Shown one piece after another: positions 24,274 through 25,590 of a DNA stretch of 25,590 nucleotides; the stretch's first letter is position 1, and every line of letters begins with the position of its first letter. The stretch spans positions 1 to 25,590 of the forward strand of contig CAXTUB010000024.1 in assembly GCA_964247385.1 (NCBI GenBank). Direction: 5' to 3'. The position numbers and the translations under genes are program-made. This DNA comes from TMP-86 sp964247385 (lineage in GTDB: Bacteria; Pseudomonadota; Gammaproteobacteria; Steroidobacterales; Steroidobacteraceae). Below the pieces are notes generated by a model. It was given only the letters and a program-made list of their open reading frames with translations. It searched no databases and had not been told where the DNA came from.

Positions 24274-25487
24274 GAATACACCCGCGGATAGGTTCTCTCG
24301 ACATAGCGCTCGACGAGCTCCTGAAATTCCTCGGCGATGCGTTCGCCCTTCAACGTCACCGTCTTCGCGCCGTCTTCGTAAACCGGCGCCACGGGCCGCT
24401 CGCCCGTGCCTGGCAAGCTGATGCCCACGTCGGCGTGCTTGCTCTCGCCGGGGCCGTTGACCACGCACCCCATGACGGCCACCGTGAGCGCTTCTACGCC
24501 ATGCCGCTCGCGCCGCCATTCGGGCATGCGATGACGAAGATAACTCTGAATTTTTTGCGCAAGCTCCTGGAAATACGTGCTCGTGGTTCGCCCGCAGCCG
24601 GGACACGCAATGACCATGGGGGTGAACGCACGCAGGCCCATGGTTTGCAAAATTTCCTGGGCCACGATGACTTCCTGGGTCCGATCACCGCCGGGCTCCG
24701 GCGTGAGCGAGACGCGAATGGTGTCGCCGATGCCTTCCTGCAGGAGCACGCTCATCGCGGCGGTGGACGCCACCACGCCTTTGCTGCCCATGCCCGCCTC
24801 GGTCAAGCCGAGATGCAATGGATAATCGCATTGCACGGCGAGACTTCGATAGACGGCGATCAGATCCTGCACGCCGCTGACTTTCGCACTCAAGATGATC
24901 TTGTCGTGCGCGAGCCCAATGTCTTCGGCGCGCCGTGCGCTGTCGAGCGCCGAGACCACGATGGCTTCGCGGGTAATTTCGCGCGCAGGCTTGGGTGTGG
25001 CGCTAGCGGAATTCTCATCCATCATTCGAGTGAGCAAATCTTGATCCAGACTTCCCCAATTCACCCCGATGCGGACGGGCTTATCATGGCGGCATGCGAC
25101 CTCGATCATTTCGGCGAATTGCGGGTCACGCTTGCTGCCGCGTCCCACGTTGCCCGGGTTGATGCGCAGCTTCGCAAGCGACGCCGCGCAATCAGGATGA
25201 TCCTTCAACAGCTTGTGCCCGTTGAAATGAAAGTCGCCGACCAACGGCGCCGCGATTCCGAGGGCATCGAGTTGCTCGCGGATGCGCGGCACCGCCGCTG
25301 CCGCGGCATCATTGTTCACGGTCACTCGAACCAGCTCGGAGCCTGCCCGCGCGAGCGCGGCCACTTGCTCGACCGTCGCGACGACGTCAGCCGTGTCGGT
25401 ATTCGTCATGGATTGCACCACGATGGGCGCATCGGCGCCGATGCGTACCGAGCTTACGCGCACTTGCACTGAGCGGCGCCGGCTCAT
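24270..25487 (-). CDS. ispG: 4-hydroxy-3-methylbut-2-en-1-yl diphosphate synthase (IspG/GcpE)
   Basis: A 405-residue [4Fe-4S] enzyme catalysing the reductive conversion of MEcPP to HMBPP in the non-mevalonate isoprenoid pathway. The TIM-barrel half starts with VRIGADAPIVVQSMTNTDT. The cluster-binding half has C295 and C298 (ACPGCGRTT) and C341 in VMGCVVNGPGESKHADVG, with E348 as the fourth ligand. The length matches proteobacterial short-type IspG. It is the first gene of an ispG-phhB pair. A possible -10 box (TAGAAT on the minus strand, 25520-25525) lies about 33 bp upstream of the ATG. Isoprenoids from this route feed the ubiquinone side chain. Confidence 0.97.
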   Translation of the reverse strand: MSRRRSVQVRVSSVRIGADAPIVVQSMTNTDTADVVATVEQVAALARAGSELVRVTVNNDAAAAAVPRIREQLDALGIAAPLVGDFHFNGHKLLKDHPDCAASLAKLRINPGNVGRGSKRDPQFAEMIEVACRHDKPVRIGVNWGSLDQDLLTRMMDENSASATPKPAREITREAIVVSALDSARRAEDIGLAHDKIILSAKVSGVQDLIAVYRSLAVQCDYPLHLGLTEAGMGSKGVVASTAAMSVLLQEGIGDTIRVSLTPEPGGDRTQEVIVAQEILQTMGLRAFTPMVIACPGCGRTTSTYFQELAQKIQSYLRHRMPEWRRERHGVEALTVAVMGCVVNGPGESKHADVGISLPGTGERPVAPVYEDGAKTVTLKGERIAEEFQELVERYVERTYPRVYS

Positions 25488-25519
25488 CAGGTGATCGCCC
25501 GGTGATTCACGATGCGCGT

Positions 25520-25525
25520 ATTCTA
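25520..25525 (-). promoter_or_regulatory. Candidate -10 box of ispG
   Basis: TAGAAT on the minus strand matches five of six consensus bases. The predicted start near 25513 gives a leader of about 26 nt. The -35 region 17 bp upstream (TGAGCC) is poor, so this is tentative. Confidence 0.3.
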
Positions 25526-25548
25526 GTCCACGCGAATGGGCGGCTCAC

Positions 25549-25590
25549 GTGAATAAGCTTTCCACCGTGAGCGGGCGGGCGGCTCAGTTT
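25549..25590 (+). CDS. Possible start of an unidentified gene, cut by the window end
   Basis: A frame opens with GTG at 25549 and stays open for 14 codons to the window end, beginning VNKLSTVSGRAAQF. It would diverge from ispG. There is no Shine-Dalgarno and too little sequence to recognise a family, so it may be chance. Confidence 0.15.
   Translation, partial: MNKLSTVSGRAAQF

Overview
The window is GC-rich, gene-dense bacterial chromosome, most likely from a gammaproteobacterium near the Xanthomonadales/Nevskiales/Steroidobacterales. The order TIGR02449 coiled-coil gene - zapA - 6S RNA - fau on one strand, with ygfB - pepP - ubiH - ubiI-like diverging from it, is a gammaproteobacterial block. 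The run crp/vfr-type regulator, coq7, rplM-rpsI and the fau - EVE - rpiA order also fit that group. The assignment is inferred from gene order and protein motifs, not from a database search.

Layout. Positions 1-1943 are housekeeping: the start of a Crp/Vfr-family regulator, coq7, rplM-rpsI and a tRNA-Gln(CUG). Positions 2237-7759 are a metal and ion block: a ferritin-like protein with a Tat/lipoprotein-type leader, an Nramp metal transporter, a Kup potassium transporter and a convergent ChaA-type cation/proton antiporter. Positions 7819-12360 hold a tight five-gene biosynthetic operon: type III polyketide synthase, SAM methyltransferase, FAD oxidoreductase, acyl carrier protein and FabF-like ketosynthase. 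Positions 12390-15460 hold a double-domain KaiC-like ATPase translationally coupled to a soluble hybrid histidine kinase. Positions 15479-17562 carry GST, rpiA, a 21-residue Lys/Ala protein gene with its own promoter and terminator, and an EVE-domain gene. Positions 17559-18968 carry fau, 6S RNA, zapA and a ZapB-like coiled-coil gene, all on the minus strand. Positions 19092-23886 run the other way with ygfB, pepP, ubiH, a ubiI-like gene and a hotdog thioesterase. The window ends with ispG and a pterin-4a-carbinolamine dehydratase gene on the minus strand.

How the genes work together. Three ubiquinone-ring hydroxylases are present: Coq7, UbiH and a UbiI-like enzyme. The polyketide operon has the parts to make a methylated, oxidised phenolic, quinone or pyrone lipid, with the dedicated ACP and ketosynthase probably preparing an acyl starter. 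The KaiC-like/kinase pair lies 29 bp downstream with no evident terminator between, so it may share the transcript. This 7.8-15.5 kb stretch is the most interesting part. Two further points stand out: the 6S RNA collides with every conventional upstream start of fau, and several divergent genes have -10-like boxes placed so that their mRNAs would be leaderless.
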